A DNA stretch of 19,573 nucleotides, taken from contig JALGZR010000074.1 in assembly GCA_025774805.1 (NCBI GenBank), positions 1 through 19,573 of the forward strand, written 5' to 3'. The notes under the pieces were generated by a model. It made no database searches, had not been told where the DNA came from, and saw only the letters and a program-made list of their open reading frames with translations. A program made the translations under genes and the position numbers. The DNA is from a bacterium. Lineage in GTDB: Bacteria; ARS69. Positions 1 through 7,770 of the stretch are shown in pieces (positions within the stretch are counted from its first letter, which is position 1; each line of letters opens with the position of its first letter).

Positions 1-1242
1 GGGCGTGAGGGCCGCGTACCGCCCCGGGACCGCGCGAAGCTCCTCCGGCCCCAGCCCCACGGAAAGGGCGTCGCCGAGGTGCCACGCCGTGTGGATGGGT
101 GTCCGGTACTGGATCGGTAACCGGCCCAGAAGGTGCGATTGCGTCCGTGCGAACTCCTCCTCCGTGATTCCGTCCCGCACGAACCCCTCGACGACCGATC
201 GTATCGTTCGCATCGCCCGGACGAGCTCCCCCGGTCGGGTCGACGTGCGCACGAGCCAGCGGCCGGTCGTTCGCGTGGCCACGTTCGTTGCATGGACCCC
301 GTAGGTCTGGCCGCCCTCCGATCGCAATGCCTCCATGAGTCGCGAGTCGAAGCCCCCGCCACCGACGGCGAGACTCCCCAGCTCGAAAGCCTCCCGTGAG
401 GGTGCCCGACGCGTCGGGCCGGGCCCTCCCCAGAGGATCGTGGCCTGCGCGAGGCCCGGCTTGTTCACGAGGCGCACGCGCGGAGGCGTCGCCGTCCGTA
501 CCTCGGGGGCCGGCGCGACGGGCGCCTCTCCGCGCGGCCAGCCCGCGAGCTCCTCCGTCAGGACAGCCGCGGCGTCGGCCGCGACGACGTCTCCCAACAC
601 GATCACCGCCGTCCGGTTCGGCAGGAAGTGATCCCGGTGAAACCGCCGCACGTCGTCTCGCGAGATCCGACCGATCGTCCGCCACGTCTCGTGAGTGGCG
701 TTCTCGTACCAGACCTCACGGAAGTGACGGCTCGCGAGCCGGTCGGGAGTCTCTCCGGTCTCCCGGAGGATCCCCTGCCGCCGGCTCTTGATGCGGGACA
801 GCTCGTCCGCCGGAAAGGTCGGTTCCCGGAGCATCGCGACGAAGAGGCGAAGACCTTCCCGCCAGTTCTCGGCGATCACGTCCAGACGGAGAAACGTGGC
901 GTCCCACGTGGTCCACGTGCGGAGGCTCGCGCCCAGCCGCTGCAGCTCGTGCTTTAGCTCCAGTCCCTCGTGCCCGTCAACGCCCGAGCCGCACGACTGG
1001 GCGGTCACGAGAGCGAGTCCTCTCTTCGCGGGCGGCTCATGCTCCGCACCCGAGCCGACGACGGAGAGGATCGTCACGACCCGCTCGAAGTGATCCTCCG
1101 CAACGTAGAGCCGGATGCCGTTGTCCAGCTCGGTCGGAGCGAACGCGGGGATGAGCCGCTCCTCGAGCGGGCGGACCTGGGCCCGGGCGGGAGCCGGCAG
1201 GCTCATCGCGGCCGCGACGACCGCCAGGGGGAGAGTGCGCAT
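1..1242 (-). CDS. M16 family peptidase, non-catalytic partner subunit (partial, 3' end outside the window)
   Basis: The frame is open on the minus strand from an ATG at 1242 to the window edge (414 residues). It begins with a signal peptide (MRTLPLAVVAAAMSLPAPARA, cut near AQV), so it is periplasmic or exported. The N-terminal domain has the M16 pattern (ELDNGIRLYV, then VVTILSVVGSGAEHE). The segment that should carry the zinc motif HxxEH reads GLALVTAQSCGSG, with no His or Glu ligands. Later it has the second-domain pattern with NRTAVIVLGDV. Bacterial M16B peptidases commonly act as a catalytic plus an inactive subunit, and the gene immediately upstream (1250-2629) is the catalytic one. Only 7 bases separate that stop from this ATG, so translation is probably coupled. 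Perhaps 20-50 residues are missing beyond the left edge. Family call is firm; the substrate is unknown. Confidence 0.88.
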   Translation of the reverse strand, partial: MRTLPLAVVAAAMSLPAPARAQVRPLEERLIPAFAPTELDNGIRLYVAEDHFERVVTILSVVGSGAEHEPPAKRGLALVTAQSCGSGVDGHEGLELKHELQRLGASLRTWTTWDATFLRLDVIAENWREGLRLFVAMLREPTFPADELSRIKSRRQGILRETGETPDRLASRHFREVWYENATHETWRTIGRISRDDVRRFHRDHFLPNRTAVIVLGDVVAADAAAVLTEELAGWPRGEAPVAPAPEVRTATPPRVRLVNKPGLAQATILWGGPGPTRRAPSREAFELGSLAVGGGGFDSRLMEALRSEGGQTYGVHATNVATRTTGRWLVRTSTRPGELVRAMRTIRSVVEGFVRDGITEEEFARTQSHLLGRLPIQYRTPIHTAWHLGDALSVGLGPEELRAVPGRYAALTP

Positions 1243-1249
1243 GGGACCT

Positions 1250-2629
1250 CTAAAGGTGAAGCGTGGACATCAACCATCCCAGCACGTGGATCAGCTTGGA
1301 CGAGCGCTCCGGCTCGGCCCGGAACGTGGTCACGTTCTCGGGCGAGCAGTGGAGGCGGCCGATCTCCGTGACCTCCGCGGGGGTGAGAGCCGCGATCCGA
1401 TCGAGCCGCTCCCGGAACGAAGTGGGGCTCTCCTCTACGAACAGGGCGTTGCCCAGGTCGCGGGCGAGGCCGTCCACCGAGTACCGGCGCTTTCGCTCCT
1501 CGAGCAGGATCTGGTTGCGTACGCGCTCCAGCTCGTCGGAGGTCACCCCCGCCCCGAGGTACGCGGTGATCTCCGCGGTCACGGCCTCGGAGACCCGCTC
1601 TCCGTCGATGTGGAGAAAGTGCGCCCCGACCACGGCGAGCACCGACGTCTGCTTGAACGGCAGGAGATCGGCGTAGACGTAGACGCACAGCCGCCGTTCC
1701 CGCGTGAGCTTCTCGTCCACACGCCAGGAGAGGAGCCGGGAGAGTACCTCCAGCGCGATCGAGTCGTCGTGTCCGGCCGGGGGCCAGCGGTACGCGACCC
1801 CCGAAACCGGCACCGGAAGATCCGCCTTGCCCTGCAGGGCTCGCGGCCCCGACCACGTCGGCGGCGGTGGATCGTTGTGTCCGGCCTTCGACGCGGGCAG
1901 CGGACCGAAGTGGCGCCGGGCCATCTCCACGACGGCCGCCGGCTCCACGTCGCCGGACACGATGAGCGCCGCCCGGTTCGGGGCGTAGTGGGCGTCATAG
2001 TAGTTCTGGCAGTCCTCCACGGTGACCGACTCGATGTCCTCCATTGTCCCGATGACGCCGTAGGAGTAGGGGTGGTCGTCGAAGTACTGCTCGGCGAGCT
2101 GCTTGAGGAGGTTGGCGAACGGATCGTCCAGAACGGTTTCGCGGTACTCCTCCAGAACGACCTGCCGTTCCGTTTCGAGGACGTCCTCGTCCAGCTTCAG
2201 GCGTCCCATCCGGTCCGCCTCCATCTCGAGGACGAGATCGAGGCCCGCCACCGGAACGATCTGGTGGTAGACGGTCACGTCCTCGCTCGTGAAGGCGTTG
2301 ACCCGGCCACCCAGCGCCCGGATCCGCCGGTGATGCTCTTCGGGTCCGAAGTTCTCCGAACCCCGGAACATCATGTGCTCGAAGAGATGGGAGAGCCCGC
2401 GAATGCCGGGACGCTCCTGCAGCGATCCCGTGCGGTACCAGATCTGCACGGCGGCGATCGGCGCCGCGTGACGCTCGATCACCCAGATCTGCAGACCGTT
2501 GGCCAGCTCGTCGCGGGTGAGATCACCGTCCGCCGCGCGGGCGGGGAACGACGTGGCGAGAAGCGCCGCCACCGCGGCGATGAGCAGAACCCGTCCCACG
2601 CTCCCACCGACTCCGGATCGCATCAACAT
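1250..2629 (-). CDS. M16 family zinc metallopeptidase, catalytic subunit
   Basis: A 459-residue exported zinc peptidase of the insulinase/processing-peptidase (M16B) family. The signal peptide is about residues 1-33 (VGRVLLIAAVAALLATSFPARA). The inverted zinc motif is complete: H81-L-F-E84-H85, with the distal glutamate at E160/E161 (VVLEEYRE), about 75 residues on as the family requires. Next come NRAALIVSGDV and the second-half domain with VSGVAYRWPP. I chose the ATG at 2629 because GGAGG lies 5 bases upstream; 2623 is an alternative, and a longer open frame back to 2692 would put residues in front of the signal peptide. It is followed after 7 bases by an M16 protein lacking the zinc motif, so the two probably form a heterodimeric clamshell. 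It likely degrades peptides in the envelope; the substrate cannot be read from sequence. Confidence 0.93.
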   Translation of the reverse strand: MLMRSGVGGSVGRVLLIAAVAALLATSFPARAADGDLTRDELANGLQIWVIERHAAPIAAVQIWYRTGSLQERPGIRGLSHLFEHMMFRGSENFGPEEHHRRIRALGGRVNAFTSEDVTVYHQIVPVAGLDLVLEMEADRMGRLKLDEDVLETERQVVLEEYRETVLDDPFANLLKQLAEQYFDDHPYSYGVIGTMEDIESVTVEDCQNYYDAHYAPNRAALIVSGDVEPAAVVEMARRHFGPLPASKAGHNDPPPPTWSGPRALQGKADLPVPVSGVAYRWPPAGHDDSIALEVLSRLLSWRVDEKLTRERRLCVYVYADLLPFKQTSVLAVVGAHFLHIDGERVSEAVTAEITAYLGAGVTSDELERVRNQILLEERKRRYSVDGLARDLGNALFVEESPTSFRERLDRIAALTPAEVTEIGRLHCSPENVTTFRAEPERSSKLIHVLGWLMSTLHL

Positions 2630-2711
2630 CGGGGCCTCCGTTCTCTCTCCGAGGGCCACGGCGATCTTCCCCGGCTCGGGCACCAAGGTCAATCCGTCGA
2701 TGCAATCGGGA

Positions 2712-2742
2712 AGGCCCCGGACGCGGATTGCGTCCGGGGCCT
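2712..2742 (-). terminator. Perfect 13-bp hairpin between two minus-strand genes
   Basis: AGGCCCCGGACGC (2712-2724) and GCGTCCGGGGCCT (2730-2742) pair without mismatch around the 5-base loop GGATT. It lies 56 bases beyond the stop of the sorting-domain protein gene and 83 bases before the M16 start. It is strong enough to end transcription, but there is no U-tract on the minus strand (only UU), so a classical Rho-independent terminator is not fully supported. A processing or mRNA-stabilising stem is possible. Confidence 0.55.
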
Positions 2743-2797
2743 CGCGGTTCGAACCGGGACCCCGCCGGTCGGCGGGACCGGAAGGGATCGTTCCCTA

Positions 2798-4336
2798 TCA
2801 CTCCAGGCGGATCATCTTCTTGGCCTCGCGCCGATCTCCGACCTGGAGCTGGTAGAAGTAGACTCCGGTGGCCACGCGCCGCCCGTCTTCGGAGCGACCA
2901 TCCCACTGGAACGAGTGTGCACCCTCCTCCTGCCGGCCGCGGTGCAGCACGCGGACCACGGCACCTCGCACGTCGTAGATCTTGAGGCTGACCTCGGCGT
3001 CGCGATCCAGCGTGTAACGGATCGTCGTCACCGGGCGGAACGGATTCGGGAAGTTCTGCTCGAGGAACGAGTGCCGGACTCTGGGGCCGGCTTCCGGGAC
3101 CCCCGTCCCCGGCTTGGTCGACGTGGTATCGCAATGGAAGCGGAACGTCAGGGTATCGACCACCGCGCAGTCCGACCAGGCCTCGACGTCCACCTCGTAC
3201 CAGGACTCCCCCCCCGGCTTCGTGTAACACGAGTCCGGGATGCTGAAGACGACGTCCATTTCGGGCGCCATGCTGTCCACCGGCACCGGTTGGAAGAACC
3301 ACCACGCCTCATCCTGGTAGAGTGCGTCGGTCGAGTCCCAGTTCACCTTGCACCAGGAGGTCGGCTCCGTCGTGCACAGCGTGTCGAGATTGCAGATGCT
3401 GTTGCTCTTGAAGTAGACCGAGCTGTCGGGCAGACCGGGAGGTACCGAGATCCAGCGCGGGTGGAGCATGCGCAGCCGGTTGATGGTCGGGTACGTGGTC
3501 TTCCCGCCCGGATTCGTCATCGTGAACGTGAAGTGGATCGCCTTCTGCCACGAGTTCTGGATGAGCATCGGGGGCAACGGCGGAAGCAAGCCATGGGCCC
3601 GCAGGAGCGCCATTTCGTCGAAGCCCACGTTCATGGAACGTCCGCCGGATCCGTCGACTCCGGCGACGAAGTTCGTCGTGCAGCCGGGGACATGGAGGAT
3701 GTCGTACGGAGGTTGGTGTACCCACGGGGCCCCCGTCGCGTTGAAGTTGATTTCGGGACCCGGTCCCTCGCAGACGACGGTGGGCGGGCAGTCGTCGACC
3801 CGCGTGAAGATCAGGTACGGAATCACCGGGAGATCGGAGTCGAAGACTCCCCCGTTATCATGGGTCTTTGTGATCGTCATCGTTCCGATCGGCTGCGTCC
3901 CGGGGATCAGGGCGACGTCGAGCATCCAGTAGTAGGTATTGGCCCCGCAATGCACCTCGAACGGCTCGATGCTCTGCAGGTGGAGCTCGACGATCTCGAT
4001 GTCGATGGTGTCCGAGTCTCCTATCCCCAGATCCGAGGTGTCGGTGATGCGCCGGACGATGGTGTCGACGTTGCCGAGACCGGCCTCTGGGCAGTGAGGC
4101 GACTGCACGAGGGGGATTCCCCGGAGCACGATCGTCGTATCGCTCCCGATCGTGCAGGGGGGGCAGAGCAGCCCGAGGTCAGCAAGGTTCTCGTAGGTGT
4201 TCCCCGAGGCGTCGGTCTCGAGGAAGTCGAGCCCCGCTTGAATGATCTCCGCCTGCACCGCGGTGCCGGGTCCACACAGAGCGACCACGGCACCAAGAAG
4301 CAGCGCGAGCCCATCCCGGGGGATTCTGTGCATCAT
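2798..4336 (-). CDS. Secreted cysteine-rich protein with FlgD-Ig-like C-terminal sorting domain
   Basis: This 512-residue protein has an N-terminal signal peptide (HRIPRDGLALLLGAVVALC, cut near VQA-EII). The last ~85 residues are the FlgD-Ig-like/T9SS-type sorting domain: QNFPNPFRPVTTIRYTL, then VSLKIYDVRGAVVRVL, FQWDGRSEDGRRVATGVYFY and a KKMIRLE end. In FCB bacteria this domain directs export and attachment at the outer membrane. I do not recognise the ~390-residue middle. It is rich in Asp, Thr and Pro and carries many cysteines (for example CPPC, DDCPPTVVC, ICNLDTLC, DSC, SDC, FHC), which suggests disulfides outside the cytoplasm. AAGGAG lies 10 bases before the ATG at 4336; a second ATG follows directly. 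It has its own promoter (4426-4454) and hairpins at both ends, so it looks monocistronic. Confidence 0.87.
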   Translation of the reverse strand: MMHRIPRDGLALLLGAVVALCGPGTAVQAEIIQAGLDFLETDASGNTYENLADLGLLCPPCTIGSDTTIVLRGIPLVQSPHCPEAGLGNVDTIVRRITDTSDLGIGDSDTIDIEIVELHLQSIEPFEVHCGANTYYWMLDVALIPGTQPIGTMTITKTHDNGGVFDSDLPVIPYLIFTRVDDCPPTVVCEGPGPEINFNATGAPWVHQPPYDILHVPGCTTNFVAGVDGSGGRSMNVGFDEMALLRAHGLLPPLPPMLIQNSWQKAIHFTFTMTNPGGKTTYPTINRLRMLHPRWISVPPGLPDSSVYFKSNSICNLDTLCTTEPTSWCKVNWDSTDALYQDEAWWFFQPVPVDSMAPEMDVVFSIPDSCYTKPGGESWYEVDVEAWSDCAVVDTLTFRFHCDTTSTKPGTGVPEAGPRVRHSFLEQNFPNPFRPVTTIRYTLDRDAEVSLKIYDVRGAVVRVLHRGRQEEGAHSFQWDGRSEDGRRVATGVYFYQLQVGDRREAKKMIRLE

Positions 4337-4358
4337 GGTGAAAGAGCTCCTTCCGTTT

Positions 4359-4397
4359 CCCGGGCGGCAGCACGGGCGAGGAGCTTTTCCGCCCGGG
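4359..4397 (-). promoter_or_regulatory. 5' leader hairpin before the secreted protein gene
   Basis: CCCGGGCGG (4359-4367) pairs perfectly with CCGCCCGGG (4389-4397) across a 21-base loop. It lies between the proposed promoter and the Shine-Dalgarno of the 4336 gene, so it would sit in the 5' untranslated leader, about a dozen bases before the ribosome site. It may stabilise the mRNA or tune initiation. Short GC stems are common in GC-rich DNA, so confidence is low. Confidence 0.3.
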
Positions 4398-4425
4398 GAG
4401 AGAGGGACGGTAAGGCGCCGCTCCG

Positions 4426-4454
4426 TTCATAGCAGATCCCGACCGCCGACTCAA
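4426..4454 (-). promoter_or_regulatory. Probable sigma-70-type promoter of the secreted protein gene
   Basis: Read on the minus strand: TTGAGT (4454-4449), a spacer of exactly 17 bases, then TGC-TATGAA with the hexamer at 4431-4426, giving an extended -10. Transcription would start near 4419 and leave a leader of about 80 bases. The AT-rich hexamer stands out in this GC-rich background. No experimental support. Confidence 0.5.
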
Positions 4455-4561
4455 GAACCAGCGGAGCTCGTGATAGTAACGGGATGAACCGGAGCACGAG
4501 AGGAAGGGGCCACGGGCCGAGTGCCGGGGGGCGGGTCCGGGCCCGATAACCGCTTGGAGCG

Positions 4562-6547
4562 TCAGTCGTTCTCCCGGTGAGAGCCGCCGAGCCCTCCCAT
4601 CCGATTGGTGCCCGGCTTCCTCCTCTCCTCGGCGGTGAGATAGGCGCGAAGCGCGGCGTCTTCGTCGGGAGTGCCGATCTGATCCAGGAAACGCCGCGCG
4701 GCGCGGGAGGGGGTGCCCTCGGGATCGGCCTCGCGGAGGATGGTCTCGAAGTCGTTGCGCGCCCCTTCGGTACGGCCCATAAGAGCCAGGGCGAGTCCCC
4801 GGTGGAGCATGACCCGCCAGGAGCGCGGGTAGCGCTCGAGGATCTCGTCGGCCTCCCTCTTCGCTTGGTCCGAGGAACCGGCGAGGTTCAGCGCGTAGAT
4901 GCGACTCCAGCGGGCGAGGTCGTATTCCGGAAATACGCGCTGGGCCCGCAGGTACTCCTCCGCCGCGCGATCGTACTCGCCCCGCACCATCCAGATCTTC
5001 GCGTAGTTCTGGTGGGCGGCGGCCCACAGCCGCGAGAGCTGGGGGTTCCCCTCGGGGTCGGCGGACGTCCGGAAGAAGCGCAGGAGCTTTTGCTCTCCGC
5101 GATCGTAAAAGCCGTTCTGTATCTCTCGGGCTCCCATCGCCACGTCGACGAGATCCTTGGGATCGTAACCGACGAGGGCGAGCTCCTGCTCGCGCGATCC
5201 GGGGCGGATCGACCCGTCACCGCCCCCGAGGTAACCGAGCGATCGGAGGGCTTCCAGCGTCTCCGCGTCGGGGTTCGCGGCTTCGACCGCCGTCACCCCG
5301 AGGTCCAGAGTCTCGTCCACGAGATCTCTCAGCGTCTCGAGCATCCTCCGCGCTCGCTCCCCGTCCTCCTCGAACAGGTTGACGAGCTCGCCCGGGTCCC
5401 GTCTCAGATCATAGAGCTCCGGTCGGGGGGCCCAGATGAGCTTCGTCTCCGTGGTCCGCACCGCCTTGAGACCGGTGCCGGAGTAGAAGAGCTTCGTCTT
5501 GATCGATTCACAGTAGGCGCGCCTGTCGGGCGAGGCTCCGGTCCCCGCGAGAAGCGGTTCCAGGTTTTCTCCGATTCCGAGCCCGGATCCGGCGTGGCCC
5601 CCCAGCGCGAGGAGGGTCGGCGCGACATCGATCGTTCGCACCTGATCCCCGACCACGGTCGAGGGGGGCACCGATCCCGGCGCCCTCACGATCAGGGGAA
5701 CGCGGACCGTGTCGTCGTAGAGGAAGATGCCGTGGCCGTCTTCCCGGTGCTGGTCGAGTCCCTCGCCGTGGTCCCCCGTGACGAGAATCACGGTCTCGTC
5801 GAGGACGCCGCGATCCTCCAGCCACTCCACGACGCGCCGGAGGTGGCGGTCCGTGTACTGGATCTCCGCGACATACTTGTCCGCGGTCATCCGGCCCCAG
5901 GGGGGCGGCGGATCGAAGGGAAAGTGCGGGTCGTACAAGTGCAGCCAGAAGAAGAAGGGAGAGCCGGCGGAGTCCCCCATCCAGGTGAGGGCTCGGTCGA
6001 CGGCCTCTTCGGCGCGCCGGTCCGCCTTCGGCAGCCAGTGCGTCTCCCGGGGATAGAGGGACTCGTCGTGCTTTACGTAGCCGGGGGTCAGGTCGTCTTC
6101 GAAGAACCGGAATCCCTGAGCGATGCCGAACTTCGCGTCGAGGACGAGAGCGGAGATCACGGCACCGGTGTCGTAGCCCCGGCGCGAGAACTCCTCCGCG
6201 AGCGTCCGCGCCTTTTCGGCCACCTTGAAGTCCGCGTTGTAGCGCACCCCGTGGCCCAGTGCCGGGATCCCGGTCATGAGGGTCGTGTGGCTGGGCAGCG
6301 TGACCGGCACGTCGGCCACCGCCGTCTCCACCAGGGCTCCCTGCCGGGCGAGACGGTCGAGCAGGGGCGTGCGGCAGTCCGGGCGTCCGTAGGCGCCGAG
6401 CCGGTCGGGCCGCGTCGTATCGAGGGTGATCAGGAGGACGTTTCGACCTCCCGGGGGAGCCCGGTCGCAGGACGAAGTGAGAACCGCGAGGGCGACCACC
6501 GCGGCGAGAGCCGCTCTGCATCGAAGATATGCGAATCGACACTTCAT
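4562..6547 (-). CDS. Sulfatase-like (alkaline-phosphatase superfamily) lipoprotein with C-terminal TPR repeats
   Basis: A 661-residue envelope hydrolase or transferase. After a lipoprotein-like signal (LAVLTSSC, C27) comes the sulfatase fold: NVLLITLDTTRPDRLGAYG with metal ligand D43, then VTLPSHTTLMTG at residues 82-93, FFFWLHLYDPHFPF (198-211), VTGDHGEG (D259, H260) and H272. The catalytic position of type I sulfatases (C/S-x-P-S-R) reads T83-L-P-S-H. It is therefore not a formylglycine sulfatase, and a threonine nucleophile as in phosphoryl or phosphoethanolamine transferases of the superfamily is more likely. From about residue 500 the protein becomes helical with TPR-like units (NYAKIWMVRGEYDRAAEEYLRAQ and others to ~635), probably for partner binding. 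I chose ATG 6547 because it places the signal peptide at the N-terminus; the frame is open back to 6688 but lacks signal-like sequence there. No clear ribosome site is visible. Confidence 0.88.
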   Translation of the reverse strand: MKCRFAYLRCRAALAAVVALAVLTSSCDRAPPGGRNVLLITLDTTRPDRLGAYGRPDCRTPLLDRLARQGALVETAVADVPVTLPSHTTLMTGIPALGHGVRYNADFKVAEKARTLAEEFSRRGYDTGAVISALVLDAKFGIAQGFRFFEDDLTPGYVKHDESLYPRETHWLPKADRRAEEAVDRALTWMGDSAGSPFFFWLHLYDPHFPFDPPPPWGRMTADKYVAEIQYTDRHLRRVVEWLEDRGVLDETVILVTGDHGEGLDQHREDGHGIFLYDDTVRVPLIVRAPGSVPPSTVVGDQVRTIDVAPTLLALGGHAGSGLGIGENLEPLLAGTGASPDRRAYCESIKTKLFYSGTGLKAVRTTETKLIWAPRPELYDLRRDPGELVNLFEEDGERARRMLETLRDLVDETLDLGVTAVEAANPDAETLEALRSLGYLGGGDGSIRPGSREQELALVGYDPKDLVDVAMGAREIQNGFYDRGEQKLLRFFRTSADPEGNPQLSRLWAAAHQNYAKIWMVRGEYDRAAEEYLRAQRVFPEYDLARWSRIYALNLAGSSDQAKREADEILERYPRSWRVMLHRGLALALMGRTEGARNDFETILREADPEGTPSRAARRFLDQIGTPDEDAALRAYLTAEERRKPGTNRMGGLGGSHREND

Positions 6548-6590
6548 CCGGGAACGGTAGCAGGGGCCCCACGCCGCCGCAAGCGCGCGG

Positions 6591-6621
6591 CCCCCGATGA
6601 CGCGCCGGAGCGCGTCGGGGG
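6591..6621 (-). terminator. GC hairpin between the TPR remnant and the sulfatase-like gene
   Basis: CCCCC (6591-6595) plus GACGCGC (6599-6605) pair with GCGCGTC (6610-6616) plus GGGGG (6617-6621), with a 3-base bulge GAT and the tetraloop CGGA: 12 pairs in all. It lies about 50 bases beyond the stop of the truncated TPR frame and 44 bases before the sulfatase-like ATG. It could be the old TPR gene's terminator or a leader stem. No U-tract is present. Confidence 0.35.
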
Positions 6622-6671
6622 AACGCGTCCGTGCCGTGAGGGCGGGACCGGTCCCGAGCCCATGATCGGGG

Positions 6672-6869
6672 TCAGGGCAGCCGCTCACGCAGCTCGGTGG
6701 CGCGCGACTTCATGTCACGGGCTTCCGCGTCTCTTCCCAGCCGGCGGAAGAGTCGGGAGCAGGCTTCGAGGGACTCGGCGATGCGGTAGTGAGTCGGACC
6801 CACCGTCTTCTCGCGCACTTCCAGGGCCCGCACCAAAAGAGACTCGGCGTCGGCATAACGCTTCTGTTC
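6672..6869 (-). pseudogene. 3' remnant of a kinesin-light-chain-type TPR protein gene
   Basis: Reading the minus strand to a TGA at 6674-6672 gives a clear TPR C-terminus of about 65 residues: EQKRYADAESLLVRALEVRE, then KTVGPTHYRIAESLEACSRL, then FRRLGRDAEARDMKSRATEL. This is the usual 42-residue TPR pattern (YxEAExLxxRALxIREKxLGPxHxxxAxSL). The repeat pattern stops abruptly upstream near 6869, where the frame continues into unrelated sequence with no start codon. The only ATG inside is 20 residues from the end. A full protein of this type has many such repeats, so most of the gene is gone. It abuts another broken gene end on the opposite strand (6875-6961). Confidence 0.7.
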
Positions 6870-6874
6870 CCTCG

Positions 6875-6961
6875 GATCGACCGGTCCCCGCCGGAATCTA
6901 CTTCGTCCGCATCACGAGCGGCGGGCAGACCATCGGCCGAAAGGTCGTACGCGTGGACTAG
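6875..6961 (+). pseudogene. 3' remnant of a sorting-domain (FlgD-Ig-like) protein gene
   Basis: The plus strand ending in TAG at 6959-6961 encodes DRPVPAGIYFVRITSGGQTI and then GRKVVRVD. This is the last strand pair and C-terminus of the same sorting domain seen intact at 2798-4336 (GRRVATGVYFYQLQVGDR...AKKMIRLE). The preceding parts of the domain (PNPF, IYDxxG, WDGR) are absent: upstream of 6875 the frame has no similarity to the domain, because that DNA is the TPR remnant on the other strand. It is therefore a tail without a body. It lies convergent to, and overlapping by 50 bases, the methyltransferase gene at 6912-7763. Confidence 0.68.
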
Positions 6962-7763
6962 CCCGTTCGATCGAGAAAGGAGGTGCCGACGCACGGCCCC
7001 CGGTCTCCCTCGGCGCCGGGGGCCGATCCTGACCAGCATCCACGCCCAGAACGTAGATGACCCACGGCGCGATCTTCGTCTCGCTGACCCAGGAATACGG
7101 CTCCTCCTCGGTCCCCAGAGGGCGCAGAGTCTCGAGCGGGATCAAGTCCGCGCGTTCGTACACCTCCCGATAGGCCTCGTCCGTCCACACGATGTCCACC
7201 ACGGGGCGGGAGTCCTCGACGTCGAGCATCACGATGCGAACGCGGTCTCCGTTTCGGGCGTTCCGGTTTTCGGGAAAGGCCTTCGTCGTGAAGGAGGCCC
7301 ACTCGTGGACGTAGATGCCGGGGGACGAGACGACACTCACGATCTTTCCCGTCGGGCGGATGAGACGCCGGAGAGTCCGAAACAGCGCTACCTTCTTCTC
7401 CCGGGTCGGGATGTTGTCGAAGGTGAACGCGGACAGGACCAGGTCGTAGGCCCCGGCCGGAAACGCGCTCAGATCTCCGTCCGGGACGATGTGATACTCA
7501 CCCTCGGGATCCCGTGCCCGTGCCTTTTTCACCATGTTCCGCGCGATGTCGACGCCCACGGCCTCGTAGCCCAGCGCCCGCAGGAAGCGCGTCGACCGCC
7601 CCGTGCCGCATCCGAAGTCGAGTGCGCTCCGACCGCGGACGTGTTCGGAGAAGATCGCCGGCAGATCCCGGTAGGCCAAATAGTACGTTCCGGGAAATTC
7701 GAGCTTGGCGTAGGCCTCGGCCCGCCGCCCGTCCTCATAGACGTTGGAAAACCCTTCACCCAT
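6912..7763 (-). CDS. Class I SAM-dependent methyltransferase
   Basis: A 283-residue cytoplasmic methyltransferase. Motif I is at residues 48-56 (LDFGCGTGR), followed by the acidic end of strand 2 (AVGVDIARNMVKKAR), YDLVLSAFTFDNIP (motif IV region, 106-119) and LRRLIRPTGKIVSV (motif VI region). The catalytic fold seems to end near residue 243 (APWVIYVLGVDA). The last ~40 residues are Arg/Pro/Gly-rich and look unfolded, and their final ~17 codons run antisense to the sorting-domain remnant, so the native stop may have been lost in the rearrangement. The start at 7763 lies 8 bases after the stop of DUF3788 (7771), so the two are probably co-transcribed from the promoter at 8276-8305. No strong ribosome site. 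Substrate unknown (small molecule or lipid are both possible). Confidence 0.85.
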   Translation of the reverse strand: MGEGFSNVYEDGRRAEAYAKLEFPGTYYLAYRDLPAIFSEHVRGRSALDFGCGTGRSTRFLRALGYEAVGVDIARNMVKKARARDPEGEYHIVPDGDLSAFPAGAYDLVLSAFTFDNIPTREKKVALFRTLRRLIRPTGKIVSVVSSPGIYVHEWASFTTKAFPENRNARNGDRVRIVMLDVEDSRPVVDIVWTDEAYREVYERADLIPLETLRPLGTEEEPYSWVSETKIAPWVIYVLGVDAGQDRPPAPRETGGRASAPPFSIERASPRVRPFGRWSARRS

Positions 7764-7770
7764 CGGCGAC

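Noticed and set aside
2743-2760. tRNA-like T-loop GGTTCGAACC
   Set aside because: It is a short palindrome; no acceptor, D or anticodon stems can be drawn around it on either strand.
1115-4432. Very long plus-strand open frame (1105 codons) antisense to three minus-strand genes
   Set aside because: The composition is Arg/Gly/Val/Asp-rich with no domain. It crosses gene boundaries and intergenic hairpins, and the opposite strand encodes clear families. This is a GC-rich codon-bias shadow.
6644-6655. Palindrome GGGACCGGTCCC
   Set aside because: A single 12-base palindrome in GC-rich DNA with no second copy seen or positional meaning.
4577-6961. 794-codon plus-strand frame ending in the sorting-domain tail
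   Set aside because: Only the last ~28 residues resemble a protein family; the rest is antisense to the sulfatase-like and TPR sequences. I kept only the tail as a remnant.
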